From contig JAAMPI010000001.1 in assembly GCA_013054445.1 (NCBI GenBank), positions 1-64,000 of the forward strand: a stretch of 64,000 nt of DNA, written 5' to 3'. Shown here piece after piece: positions 34,479-47,000 of this stretch. Within the stretch, counting starts at the first letter, position 1. Each line of letters starts with the position of its first letter. The stretch is from Cudoniella acicularis (lineage: Eukaryota; Ascomycota; Leotiomycetes; Helotiales; Helotiaceae). A program made the translations under genes and the position numbers. The notes beneath the pieces were generated by a model. The model worked only from the letters and a program-made list of their open reading frames with translations, was not told the DNA's origin and searched no databases.

Positions 34479-36355
34479 ATGCTCAGAACCAGGCACTCCG
34501 CAAAGCTCCTCTGCAGCGTAAACCAGCTATCCTTCATCCGCCATGCCAGTGCCCTCACGACCTCCAAACTCCACAACCAACCCACCGTCAACTCCTCCAA
34601 CATTCACGCCCTGAAGGTAATAAACCCTGATTCCGGAATGCCAACCACTATCTCTCCTCTTTTCAATCCCAACATAGCCGGCCGACTTCCGCCCGAGCCA
34701 AACCGCCCCGAAATTGAGGTCCCGCGCGACCGAGGTTTTTTTGCAGATCCCGAGAAGAAGGCTTTGCTCTCTGTAGCTGAGCCTGTGGATTGGACGATCT
34801 CGGTGGGAACGGAGTTGAAGGGTTGCCAGTTGTCTCAACTCAATCATAAGCAGCTTGATGAGTTGGCGCTTCTAGTTGCGGAAAGGGGAGTTGTGTTTTT
34901 GAGGGATCAGGACATTACGCCTGACCAGCAAGCTGCGATGTTTGAGTATTTTGGTATGCTCCTGATGCGCTGACATTTTGATCCCTGATTTGCTTGCTCC
35001 GCCCGGATTAATTTGATTTAGGCCCCTTGGAGAAGCATCCAGGGCAAAAGGTAAAGTCACCATCGCAGAAATCAAGTGTTGTAGCTAAAGGGAAATGATT
35101 ATTTATTAGGGAGGTAAAGTAAGTATGCAAGAGCCTTTTCAAGAGCTGTACTAACAGCTAAGTACTTTACTCTGCCATCGATGAACGAAATCCACATTCG
35201 AAGCGACTTGAACCACACTCCTTGGGTAGGAAGCTCAAATCCGCTTGGAATTGCAGCAACACTAATTAAAGCGCGGCAAAATAGGAGGGGGTCGATTGGC
35301 ATGCAGACACCTCATTCGAAATCAATCGTGAGACGCTCAATCCCTGTAACGTGTCCGAAATCTATCTGACTATCCCGAAGCACCTTGCTTCACGATGCTG
35401 AGGATGGAAAGCCATCCCACAGTAGGAGGTGATACCGCCTGGGTAAGCACCGAGAGCCAGTCCGTCTGAATCAAAGGAGTCACGTTACTAATCAGTGGGT
35501 GGCTCACTCTCTCAGACATCTTCGTATGGCTTATACGACGAACTGAGTCCCGCGATGAAGAAAATCGTCGAGGGTCTCCATGCAGTCCATACTTCCCGCC
35601 ACATGTGTACATCCCCCACTAAGGAAACAAGCACAATTCAATCCTCCCGAGTCCTTACACCAGAGCTCAATGCATCACTAACACTTTTCTCACTTCATAG
35701 ACGAGACCATGTGCGACATGTGGGGTCAAACCCCCAACCGTCCTCCCATGGACTCCCACCACCCAGCCGTCATTACGCACCCGGTCACCGGCCTCAAAGC
35801 CCTCAACGTGAACATTGGTTGGTGTGATGGCTTCGCTGAGCTTAATCGAGCGGAGTCCGGTATGTATGGGACGCCGGCTGCTTGGCCTATTTCCATCCAC
35901 CGAGCCGTGGTGAAACAAAAAGGCCATTTTACTGACCCCGAAGCACCATAGATGCGCTCCTCAACTTTTTGAAATACCACATCCACTCCGCAGATGACCA
36001 CTACGTGCGCATGAAATGGCAACCGGGATCCGTCGCCATCTGGGATAACCGGTTCGTCCTCTTGCAATCCACCCCTTTGCCTCTCTAATCCCCAAATTAT
36101 AAAAAAAGATATGACCAAATGACTAACCGTGTCCTCCTTCCTCTTACAACCTACAGCGCAGTCCTCCACCGCATCATTCCAACCAAATATCGCGGTCCAC
36201 CACGTACCGGTGTCCGAACCGTTACGAAGGGCTCCAAGCGTCTGTTTCTCTCTTTCCAATCTGATTTAAATTTGCTGACACAGTGCGTAGCGACGTTCGA
36301 TCCTAATAGTCTTGGACGACAGGAAAAGGAAGAGCTCGATATGATCAAGGAGTAG
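34479..36355 (+). CDS. TauD/TfdA-family Fe(II)/2-oxoglutarate dioxygenase
   Basis: Non-haem iron dioxygenase of the taurine/alkylsulfonate class; its substrate is unknown. Ten exons join in phase to 389 residues: 34479-34953, 35022-35050, 35163-35225, 35285-35327, 35381-35442, 35516-35606, 35701-35859, 35952-36051, 36157-36239 and 36291-36355. The iron ligands are His195 and Asp197 (VDWHADTSFEIN, split by introns from its context) and His345 (AVLHRIIPTKY). Other family blocks: GVVFLRDQDI, GGDTAW, ELSPAMKKIVEGLHAVHT, HPVTGLKALNVN and KWQPGSVAIWDNR. The first 30 residues (MLRTRHSAKLLCSVNQLSF) are basic and hydroxylated, like a mitochondrial presequence. The last intron (51 nt) is in frame and stop-free. 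Exon 3 uses the second of two nearby AGs. Exons 2-6 are small, so the middle is the least certain part. Confidence 0.85.
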
Positions 36356-37358
36356 TTGGAATAAGGCCATCAATGTCTGGGAGGGGAGCGCTCGAATGTC
36401 GGTGTCCACAATCGCTGATATCACAGTCTTTAGCACGCTGAAGATGAATCAATAACGCTTTTAGAGAGTATTGTTCTGTGACATGAAGGCGCAATAATTA
36501 AAAGAATTGTGAACATCCTTTGTGGTGATGTTTATGATCGCGACCATTGAAGTTGGCGATTCTATGTTTTTAGACAGCTCACTTGCCCCACACCTAGTCT
36601 CTCGAAATTCTCGCCTATTCGACAAATCCGAGGTGAGATGCCTGGGCTTTTCGTGCACATAGAAATAAGTTATTTGGCGAATAACAGGGATACGCCACCA
36701 TAATATCATCAGCGTGTCGCGCCAAATCCAACGACAACCTCTCTACCACCCGCTCTCCACATCCCGCAAGACCAGAAAACGGTCCCGATGAATATCAGAT
36801 ATACTATAGAGAAACGAGGCAAGCTTGGCGGGATGACTTCCAAGGTTCGAACGATGGGATGGATGGTTCCTGACATGAGGTTAGCGGTGGCCGGAGAATT
36901 CACGATCGATTTTTCTCTAGCAACCAACTGGCATACTTACAGGTTGATGTGGCCAACATATTGCAAGTAAATTCCGGTCTAAGCTACTCTAAATTTATGG
37001 AGTCTTTACAAAATGAGAAGTTGATCATAAGGCTGATTTTTGCGGGGAATGGAGGACAACGAGCTAGAGGACTCATCGTCAAGAAGACGTACCTGCCTAT
37101 GTAGGTACTCAACAGGGCACATTAGGTAATGTTCGGCACACAGGTAGGTGTTTTCAAATTCTTAATTTCTGTTTCCCTTTCTCTTCTTCATCATCATCAA
37201 CACCATCCCCGCCAGGTATGTAATTCGTGTTTCATTGCCCGTAGTCACTGCGCGCACAAAGCCCGTTACATACCATCACTGAACAGACATTACCCTTTTC
37301 ACCTACATCCTGCATCTTCCTGCATTTCAACGCGTGTCTGTTTTCTTGACTAAACTGT

Positions 37359-37499
37359 AGCACACTTCTATCTTGGCTTACCGTTGCAAGTTTGCGGCTG
37401 GCATCTACACATCACACCCAAGCTTCTACAGCACACGTCTATCTTGGTCCTGTTGCAACAACTGCAACTGGGATCCGCACATTACACCCAAGTTTGAAG
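37359..37499. repeat. Diverged 70-bp tandem duplication
   Basis: 37359-37429 and 37430-37499 both begin AGCACAC.TCTATCTTGG and end CACAT.ACACCCAAG.TT, with GTTGCAA and CTGG in matching positions. They are roughly three-quarters identical by eye. Confidence 0.7.
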
Positions 37500-37889
37500 T
37501 TTCTGCATCAGACCTTTATGACTTGCAGTCTTTTCCGAGGAGGAGCTCCTTAATGTAATGCCGGGGCTATCACGGCACTCTACGCCCTGTCAATGTGGAG
37601 TCTCAATCTACAAATCACATCACATCCTGTACTAGCATTTCCCAAATCAACACAATGGAACTTTCACCGACTATCATTTCCTGTACCAGCACTTCTTGAC
37701 TTCACAAAATGTAATCACTTGAGCCACAACTTCATACATAGCTTTCCTTCAGCCACTACTTCCTAAAACAAAATTTTCTAAGCTAGTAGTTAATATTTCA
37801 CAAATCGAACCTTCCTTTTCGGGAAACTTGGGAAAGAGAATTACACTAGCGCAGGCATGAGAGGGGTGTAAAAGGAACTTCTCGCACCT

Positions 37890-38095
37890 CAATCCTCCTG
37901 TGGGTGCCTCTCCCTGTGTGAGTACCTCGTCTCGTGTAAGAACCCCTCCTTAGTAAGTACCTCTCCTCTACTCGTATAGGTCCCCTTCTTACTAAGTACC
38001 ACTTCTCATATGAGATTATAAGTGCTTTATCTCGTGTGAGTGTCTCTCCTCTCCTCATATGAGTATATCTTCTCTTGTGAGTGTCTCTTACTAGA
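37890..38095. repeat. Degenerate minisatellite, unit about TCTCRTRTGAGTACCTCTCC
   Basis: Successive copies of a roughly 20-25 base pyrimidine-rich unit containing GTGAGT or its variants (GTAAGA, AGTAAGT, ATGAGTAT), repeated about eight times with drift. Not coding. Confidence 0.7.
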
Positions 38096-38842
38096 TTCTC
38101 GTAGCTTTGTTATATATAAGGCCTGACGGCCAAATCTGACTGTCCCGAGACGGCTGAGTTACTTCTCCACCTTTTCCTTTCAAAACTCGCTTATTCCTAT
38201 TCTTAGTCATATCATCCTTCTATTACGTAGCTCTCCTTAAGATCAAGTACCTCGGTGCGAATGAAGCCTGTTTGTTTGGCGTTCTTGGGGACATTTTGAG
38301 CGTGAGCGGCTGTGATTTTAATACAATGTTGAGAGGATGGAGAATATTTGATTGCAATCAAGAAGGTTTGGTTGGAAAGGTGCGATCGGGATTCGGATCA
38401 CGGCTTCAGGTTCAGGATTCTCAGCCACATTTTCAGGCACAAGCACGCTAAACGCCACCAATTCCCAAGTGCCAAGAGCACTAAAAGCCCCAATTCCAAC
38501 CACCCGGCACGCTCCGAGTTCCCCTTGTAATTTCGTATGTTATAAGCTTTAAGCATTGGAAAAAATTAATAGACAAATTCTTACATGAACGGAATTTGAG
38601 ACACTACAAATAATTGCCAAGAATCCCTCTCCTATGGCTATGATTGTATAACTATTCGGCCATTGCACAACAGCAGGATGACATCACATAGACGAGTGGG
38701 CTTACTTCCCCGCAATGCTGCATGGTTGCCTACCAGAAGTTCTCACGACTACCATTTAAGAGCAGAGCGACTTTCTCCATACTCCGTACTCGAAAGCTCT
38801 CGTCTTGCCACGAACTCGGTGTTTGTTTGACAATATTTAACC

Positions 38843-40267
38843 ATGTTTCGCGAATTTGTTTCCCAACAGTTGTTAGCAGAACGATCCCCTCATACGCGCG
38901 TGTACAGTGGAGTCGAAATAGCCCTCCGCCTCGCAGTTCTAGGTTTTATTCCCCAAGCTGTTGAGATAATAAATATCGCAAGTAAGTGCGGGGATCTCGA
39001 ACTTCGTTATCTTTACACCAATGGCCTCTATTTTGCTTTTGAGGCCGCAAACTTGTGGCCTATCATCGTTCCCGAGGAGCATAGAACACCAAAATACTTG
39101 GAAAAGCTTGATGAGGATGACTCGATCAAATGGGGGACTTTGCTAGGCAACTATGATGACTCAGTACACGAGCCGTTACCCCCGGACGAGAGTGGCTTGG
39201 CAAGACTTCTCAAATTTGTTCACGGCGATGGTGAGAGATTTACCTATCCATTTCGGGATGATCAATACATCCTTTTACATCAATACGATGCTCGCTGTGT
39301 GGCAGCAGATCTCGCACTGCGATTGGGGACCCACGAAGAAGAAGCACGGCGTCTCATTTCTGCTCAAGACATGAATGATGAAGAAAAAACGGTACATTGC
39401 AAGCGTATTGCAAAATCAAGACTAGTGTGGAGAGTCTTGAAAGACGAAGGGGGGTTTAACAGCGGAGAAAACAAAAATGAGACCCTACTGGAGTTCGAGC
39501 GCCTCCGAGATATATTTCGCCAGAATCGCGATGGCGGTACGCAGCGACCTTTTAAGGACAAAACAATGCTGGAGCTTATCCAGATTCTGGATCGCAATAC
39601 CGTTTCGCACGACCTCGACGAAGATGCCGATGATGCCGAGCTGTCGGATTTGAGAGAACACAATCCTAGTCTATTGGGAAACCGAACTATCATGCACCAA
39701 CCTGCCACAGATTCCGATATCGCGAAGATCGAAGAAAAGTTCAAGTTCAAAATTCCTGAGGACTACAAGGAATTTTTGAAAATTACAAACGGTTTGGAAG
39801 GTATATGGAACGGCTATTTTCATATGCGGCATCTCGAAGGAGTGGACGAGATCTCGCAAGGTGATGATGTCCTGAAAGGCGATAGTGCTCTCCCGTGTGA
39901 ACTCATTACGTGGGAAGAATTACCATTTCAAGTCAAGTGGCCTTCTCTGGATTTGGAGCGGGCACTCAATCTAAACAAAGATTTCGACAGCGGGAACACC
40001 TGGCTTGTGGAACCAAAACTGATTAAGGAGGCTGTTCAGAACTTCTTCGACGCTTTCGATGAAGCAAATCTCGATGACAAAGCCAAAGCTACTGTGGAGA
40101 GAACAGTCTCTAGCTATTTTGGAGGAATCCAAGAGATGAAGGATATGGAATGGGGTATACTAACCTGGAGTCACTGGGGGATTACAATCACCGCTTGGAA
40201 GTCATTTAGAGACTTTTTGGAGACTTTAGCTGTAGAGAGTGAAAAGAGTCCGAAGGCCGAGGCTTGA
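38843..40267 (+). CDS. SMI1/KNR4 (SUKH)-domain protein
   Basis: One intronless frame of 474 residues. The C-terminal part (about 290-440) matches the SUKH/SMI1-KNR4 fold: TDSDIAKIEEKFKFKIPEDY, then EFLKITNGLEGIW and a following strand-rich region. The N-terminal 280 residues are mostly helical and not recognised. Yeast Smi1/Knr4 coordinates cell-wall synthesis with signalling, while bacterial SUKH proteins are often toxin-immunity proteins; this protein shares only the domain, so its role is open. Start context (ACCATG) is good and there is no signal peptide or membrane segment, suggesting a cytosolic location. Gene-poor DNA lies on both sides. Confidence 0.85.
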   Translation: MFREFVSQQLLAERSPHTRVYSGVEIALRLAVLGFIPQAVEIINIASKCGDLELRYLYTNGLYFAFEAANLWPIIVPEEHRTPKYLEKLDEDDSIKWGTLLGNYDDSVHEPLPPDESGLARLLKFVHGDGERFTYPFRDDQYILLHQYDARCVAADLALRLGTHEEEARRLISAQDMNDEEKTVHCKRIAKSRLVWRVLKDEGGFNSGENKNETLLEFERLRDIFRQNRDGGTQRPFKDKTMLELIQILDRNTVSHDLDEDADDAELSDLREHNPSLLGNRTIMHQPATDSDIAKIEEKFKFKIPEDYKEFLKITNGLEGIWNGYFHMRHLEGVDEISQGDDVLKGDSALPCELITWEELPFQVKWPSLDLERALNLNKDFDSGNTWLVEPKLIKEAVQNFFDAFDEANLDDKAKATVERTVSSYFGGIQEMKDMEWGILTWSHWGITITAWKSFRDFLETLAVESEKSPKAEA

Positions 40268-41691
40268 GCTGCTTGAGCAGTGAAGTATAAAGGATTTGGA
40301 GCAAGATAATGGGTCTTGTAGCTTACGGGTCTACTTGCGTAAATCTCAATGCCTTGGGAACATAGGGCACACTAGGCGCGGCAACTCAGTTTAGCGTTTC
40401 GCGCTTTCCCATGACAAATTTCTCTCCTTTTTCAAAAGAAATTAAAGTTTCTTGCATCAAATATATTCAATGACACCCTAACAAAATTGAGAACCTTGAA
40501 CTATATCTTGCTTGCCAAAATGGGAGTAGATTAATTTTTAGGCGACCAAGCGCGTCATTGCCAACAATCACTTCAAAAGATCAAAACAAAAATTAATTTC
40601 TTTTCCCCACCACTGACCAGAATAGCAGAAGTTATTTCGAAATTCTTCCAGAAAGAAATTGGCAGTGGTTAAGTGTTTCAAGGCCTTCTAAAATCGTGAA
40701 GTGATTTGCGCAGTTACAGGCTTGTCGCCAGCTCGAATGGCATACGTCGATGATTGTCTTTACACTCGGAGATACTCAGTCCAATATTTTCTGAGTGCCG
40801 AGCTCGCCGGTTCCCGGTCTAATTAAACTTGATAATATTTCACAGTAGCAGAATAACTCAGTTTCATTGACTAAAATACGTTACTCGTTAGACACCGAAT
40901 TAAAGAGATAGCTTATAGCCACTGAAAATGTCTAAATCACTATCCTACTGTGGATACATTACTTTATTTTAAATAACTCATTCGGATATTCGTTTATGCC
41001 CGGCACTGAGAAAATACCGGGCCGAGTATGCAATTCGATTTAAATACTATGGATGATATTTCACTTCGCACATGCACAGCAAAAGTTTGGTACACCAAGT
41101 CCAAGTTCCCGTAGCAAACCGTAGTTGGAGAGGCGCTTTACCTCTTCAAGATAACCAGATTATACTATTACGAATATTTTCGTCATTATTCATGAGACCA
41201 CGTTAAGTCTTTTGGAAATGAGTCATGGAAATAATAAAATATGTATCTGTGCATTTATTTTTATATTGAATTCCTAATCGCCAGAACACTCGCCTCAAGC
41301 ACGCCGAAGTTCTTCACGTATTTCCATACACTCGAATAGTCAAAGTAAAGACAAAGAGAACAAATTCAATTGGATGAGTGCACAGCGAGTTGAGACAACT
41401 TGAAACACGAGCGCTCTTTAAGGTTTAATCGGCCAATTGTAGGTAGCTTTGAAGGCTAAATAGCTTAATACTCAAGGCACTAATATAAGTCACTAAGCTA
41501 GTGCCTTCTTTTGCCTCTTATATTTCATCTACGACCACAACCACAACCACGACAAACTACTTGCAAGGGCTTTAAGTAGACATCGCAACTGCAAACCTTC
41601 GCAACGACAACTTCGCAAGAACACGTCCTTCTTCGTCGGAAGTACCAAAAATAGACAGCGAACACAAAATCTCTCTCAACACGCCACAAAG
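40268..41691. other. Intergenic, AT-rich
   Basis: 1.4 kb without a recognisable gene. A small hairpin (GCCCGG at 40998 with CCGGGC at 41017) is the only structure I noticed. Confidence 0.6.
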
Positions 41692-42069
41692 ATGTCACAC
41701 GCAAAAAAGCCATTAATGTCGCCAAAGCCCTCCACCTCAAACTCAGCGAAGATGTCATCAACAGCACTTCCCGGCATCGCAATCCCAAAAGCAACCAGCA
41801 CCGCATTCTCGAAAGCCACACGCACAGCATATGAGCACCCACCATTCTTTCATGGTGTCCGCCCAGCTTTCCTCGCAAAAAATCCTTGTCTTTGCTTCGC
41901 AGCCGCGGCGCTGTCAGCGGGGGCTTATTTTGTTGTCGGTGGGGTGAGAAAGGAGATCAAAGAATTGAAGGAGGACAACGCGATGGAGAGGAGGAGGGTT
42001 GAGAGATTGGAGAAGGAAGTTAGTACGATGGCGGTTGAGATTCGGAGATGGAATTTGGGTGGTCGTTGA
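41692..42069 (+). CDS. Hypothetical 125-residue protein with one membrane segment and a coiled coil
   Basis: Not recognised. A Ser/Thr/Lys-rich N-terminus is followed by a short hydrophobic segment (CLCFAAAALSAGAYFVVGGV, about 75-94) and a charged amphipathic helix (KEIKELKEDNAMERRRVERL) that looks like a coiled coil. The layout, basic Ser-rich leader then one helix then coiled coil, resembles small mitochondrial or ER membrane proteins, but that is inference. The frame is intact and its codon use looks coding; there is no paralogue in the window. Confidence 0.5.
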   Translation: MSHAKKPLMSPKPSTSNSAKMSSTALPGIAIPKATSTAFSKATRTAYEHPPFFHGVRPAFLAKNPCLCFAAAALSAGAYFVVGGVRKEIKELKEDNAMERRRVERLEKEVSTMAVEIRRWNLGGR

Positions 42070-44011
42070 GAGCTCATAGTGGGGACGATAAGGAGGTGCC
42101 TTTGGAGGTGACATTACCTGTGTAGGATTGAAAAAGTTGGGTGTGGGGTACCAATCACCAGGGAGAGGATTGTGCAATCGAGTATTTGTGTTATCAAGCC
42201 TAGAGACCAAGATACCACTTTTGGGTACTTCCAGTCGAGATGCAATGCGCCTTGCTTTTTGGAAGGACCGCTACAATTCTGCGATGGTGGTTAGCCACAG
42301 CTCTTTGTGATGGTATTGGAGGCCTCATAAATAAGATGTTGACTCAATCAACCTCATTATATAAACCTTCCAATTGTCGCAAATCTTCAACAAACTCTCA
42401 TCATAAGAATCCTTGTTTGATTTTAAGACCGCTAAAGCAAGTGCTAGATATGTTGCACCTTCTCATTTCCCAAAGAACTTGATTTTCTTTTCTTCGCCCG
42501 CAGTCGGCTGAACTCTTTAGACGACTCACTCTTCTGAATGTAATAAGCATCAGGAATAATGACGTATCGGCCCAAATTGCTGTGATCGACAAGGAGTCTA
42601 AATTGCGTATTGAGAAATGATGTCTGCTGCAATTGAAGAGTAAGCGTTCACTTGAACCGTTTCCGAGATCCAGGCAATATTCAAAAGAATATATGACAGC
42701 AAACGCGTATCGGCGCATGGCATCCGCAGGACTGATGAGGGAACCTGGAGCTTGCAAAGCAATTCATTAAGGCTTAATTCCTGAAACACTTTTCAGGCTC
42801 CGTAATTCAGCTGCTGTCACAGTCTGTCAGCAACTCGAGAGTACGGATTGCATAATAGATGTATTTTATCGAGATCTGGCAATTTCACTTCCCAACACCA
42901 GTTGCCTGTAAGATTCCTCGCTTGGACAACACTACTGTCGTTAATCTGTCGTGCTGTAGAGCAAACGCGATGCTTCCAAAAGCATTGCGAAGTTCGTGGG
43001 ACACATGGATGCGATTAACGGGGAGCGACAGGACAATTCGGTGAGTCACAATCGCAGGCGGCAGCCTCGCAAAAATGGCTTTTTGAGAAAATATAGCTGG
43101 GGAAAACGCGGTAAGATTGTAGCAGTATTTGTGACATTCATACCGCTGTTAATTTCGTTTCCATGCACCTCAAATGTTTGGTGGAGGTGAAGGAAGTTTC
43201 TAAGGAGGCTCAAGGACATCGAGGTTGATCTCACTAAATATTACGTAATCAAATTTGATTGGACCACCAAGATGGACCATATTCCCCGAAAGCAAGTTGC
43301 ATTTCCTGTGGAAATAGTTCAAGAATGCTTCAACTATTATTGCAAAGTTTACCTTTTAGAGCTCGATACTCGTTGACTAAGCCCCGAGTGTGAGAGGGAT
43401 GCGTATCCAGTGGCAAATCTATCAGACGCTGGAAACCTCTCGGTCAATGGCGATCTCAGCCATCCAACACATGGCAAAGCCCCGGCCTCGACCACAAGAC
43501 AGGGTATTGTCCCACAACATGTAATCAGCCAGCGCTAATATGCAAAGCGACCCTCTAATAGGGCGTCGAGATAACATGAAACTTTTTCCAGCCAATTCCG
43601 TAGGCTCCCACCCAGGAGCCGCCTGTAGGCAGTGCTCAATTCGGCCCAGCAAACGGATCGCCACGAAGCTGGCCCAAGTCAAGATCAGTCTACAAGGCAC
43701 TTTCTCCATCAAAGAAGCCATCTCTGGATAGGTGGTACTCTTGTCGAAGGCCTTTGTGCAAGTTTACTGCATATTCCAGTTCCAGAATTGCCTCCCAACT
43801 TCTTGGTTCAGACCTTGGCTTAGGCCAGACAAGAAACTCTGTGCGCCTGCGAGGCTACATAAATCACCATTTCCTCGACCTATGCTAAGGAAATCAAACA
43901 CCATATCCTCACAATACCCATTGTGTTCTTCCAAGAAACCATTTTCACCGAGTCTTACCTTAATTGTCACTCGATCTCGAGGTCTTCTGCGCGAAATTGA
44001 CGAGAAACGAC
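42070..44011. other. Long intergenic region, no gene recognised
   Basis: 1.9 kb. Several frames of 60-130 codons exist on both strands, but none has a recognisable motif or plausible splicing. Confidence 0.55.
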
Positions 44012-47000
44012 ATGGACGACGCTCGCATCAGCAAACTTTCAAGGTTTTTCAACGATGCCATTTCTGGTCGAAGAGCTTTGGCTACGGCCCGGGATGGAAA
44101 GCTTTTCATAGAATCCATTTGTGTCCAAGCTGATCCGGCAACTTGTGTCCATCAAATCATATCTAGTGCCTCGGGGCTTGCTGTCATCCAATCTTGCATG
44201 CGATTTGATACCTCACCCACATTCATGAACGACTATGCACAACAGCTGCTACAGTATCTGCAGGCTCCAGATCTTGCCTGCATCGACTCTGGATCCGTCC
44301 TGGCTCAAGTTATCATTTGCGTAGTAGATCCACCCTTTTTCTGGGATGCGTTCACGAAAGCATTTAAAGGGGAGCTTTTGAATCCATCTACGATTCAGTC
44401 CTATGCATGGCTGCTTCTTCAATTGGTTACTTTGCCTGGCATCTCATCGACAACCTATTTTAAGCTTGCAAAATCCCCTGGTATCCTGGACGCAATCTTG
44501 AACGCGACAGACGGGGAGACTCGGAATATTGGTCAAAAGATCAAGCACGCATTACCCTTAGAGGCACCCCAATCGGCCTCTGATGCTGAGGATAAACCTG
44601 GCGGTAGGCACGACAACGACCATGTTGATCATCGACAGATTTCTATCATGCCAACCGCAGATGAGCTTCTCTCAAAAGACCGCCCTTTCCTACGTACTGC
44701 AGATTTCTTGGAAGATCCTGAATCGGCTCCATTCCGCCGTGCCCTCCATTTGGACAACCAATTTCGCTTGCTTCGGGAGGACATGCTTGGAGAAATACGA
44801 GAAGAGCTTAAAGTTTTGACAAGCACCAAGCCTGGCCGTCACAGAGGAATCGTCTTGGACAACCTACAGGTAGTTGGTATCGAAATGGGTACTGATCGCA
44901 AGCGTCACGCCTGGGCCATTACTTTGCAATGTCAGGGCGAGCTTCCACACCTCAAAAATATCAGACTTGACAAACGGAAAGCATATTTAACCGACAACAG
45001 CCATATTCTTCGACATGGCACGATTGCTTGTTTGCTCCTTGACGGTGAGCCGGCTGCATTCCCAACAATATACAGAGATGTGGACAGACTCGCATTAAAA
45101 CCAGCAAAATTCGACGTACAGTTCCAAGGTGATGCAACATTGTCATATGCTTTGCTGAAAATCAGGTCTGTCCAGAATATCAGACTGATCCAGCTTGACA
45201 CTGCTGTTTTTGCATATGAGCCTTTTCTTAGACGCCTGCAGGACATGAAAAACATTCCATTATCAGAGGAGCTATTTCACTGGGAAGAAGGCAATACGCT
45301 GAAAGGCCCAACATTTCAGCCAACAAGAATAACTCGCCAAATCGAAGATCGACTAGGGAAGGACCTAAAAGATCTTTTGGGACTTAAGAAGAGTGTTCAC
45401 TTGAATGATTCGCAAATGAGATCTCTTGTTGCAAGTATCTCTCAACGAATTAGTCTCGTGCAAGGTCCACCTGGTAATGATTGCGTTGTTCTTTTTTGAC
45501 GACACTTGTTAATCATCACTAGGTACTGGCAAGTCTTTCGTGGGAGCATTGGTGGCTAAGGTTCTGCATGACTCTACGTCCCAAGTAATATTAGTTGTAT
45601 GCTTCACGAATCATGCACTCGATCAATTTTTGGAAGATCTTTTGGATATTGGAATTCCCTCGGATGATATGGTTCGCCTTGGAGGGAAAAGCACAGAACG
45701 AACAAAACCCCTCGCTCTCAGAGAGCAAACCAGCGTCAGACTTAGCAATACGCATTGGAGTGAAATCGATAAATTGAAAGGAAGGTTGAGCATGCATGAA
45801 ACTCGTCTACGCGAAACCTTCGGCCGTTATCAATCAGTCAGCCTCCAAAAAAGTCATCTCATGGAGTACCTTGAGTTTCTTTCCGACGATGTTCCCTATT
45901 TTGAAGCGCTTTCTATGCCTGAAGATGACGGTGATGGAATGACTCGAGTTGGGAAGCAAGGGAAAGTCATGGGGCCTTTCTACCTGCTAGATCGTTGGAT
46001 CAACGGAGAAAGAGATGCGGGATCTTTGCAGCATTTACAACCCAGAGGTGCCAGCGTAATCTGGAAGATGTCAAAGGATGTACGAAAGGCTGCGATTAGT
46101 AAGTGGCAAAGGGCCATTCTAGAGGACTTAGTCTCCGAACTTCGGCAGAGTGGCCGAGACTTCAACGCCGACCAGCTCGAACTCCAACGTGTGTTTGACG
46201 ACAGGGATTCCATCATTATCAGAGGCAAGAGGATCATCGCCTGTACCACGAACGGTGCAGCAAAATACGCTTCCGCAATTCAGAGTTCGTCCCCTGGTGT
46301 AGTCCTCGTTGAGGAAGCTGGTGAGATTCTGGAAGCTCATATCTTGACCGCTTTGGGTCCAAATACGGAGCAGTTGATTCTCATTGGAGATCACAAGCAG
46401 CTTCGACCAAAGTGCTCATACGAACTCAGCGTTGATCGAGGGGATGGATTCGATCTCAACCGATCGTTATTTGAGCGCTTGGTTCTCAAAGGATTTCCTC
46501 ACGTAACGCTCACTGAACAACACCGCATGCGACCAGAAATTTCCTCCATGGTTAGACATTTGACTTATCCAGATTTAGTCGATGCTAGCTCTACTCTAAA
46601 GCGCAGCGATTTGCGTGGCTTTCGCAACAACGTCATCTTTCTTAATCACTCTGTTCCAGAAACAGAGCTTGCTAAAGGAAGAGAGCTGCAAGACGGAAAA
46701 ACATCCTCGAAGCAGAATTTGTTTGAGGCTCGGATGATCCTCAAGTGTGTTCGTTATCTGGCCCAGCAAGGATATGGTTCGGACAAGTTGGTAGTCTTGA
46801 CGCCATATTTAGGCCAGCTAAAGCTCCTCCGAGAGCAGCTTTCTTCCGAAAATGATCCCATCCTCAATGATTTAGACAAGTATGATCTTATTCGCGCTGG
46901 TCTTTTGTCAGATCTTAGTCCGAAATCATCCAAACCTTCCCTTCGGATTTCCACTATCGGTTCGTGAACCCTCGTTCTTTGAACTACTTCGGTTTCTATT

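Larger units (their letters stand above)
36356..38842. other. Long intergenic region with diverged tandem repeats
   Basis: 2.5 kb with no recognisable gene on either strand. It contains a diverged 70-bp tandem duplication (37359-37499) and a GTGAGTACCTCT-type minisatellite (about 37890-38095). Confidence 0.6.

Noticed and set aside
36709..36927. Minus-strand 72-codon frame with a hydrophobic helix (FSIVYLIFIGTVFWSCGMW)
   Set aside because: No recognisable family, no supporting exons, and hydrophobic frames arise easily from AT-rich DNA.
36461..38842. Expected gene in the 2.5-kb gap
   Set aside because: No frame with motifs on either strand; only repeats were found.
43422..43721. Minus-strand 99-codon frame upstream of the helicase gene
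   Set aside because: No family resemblance or splice context; probably chance.
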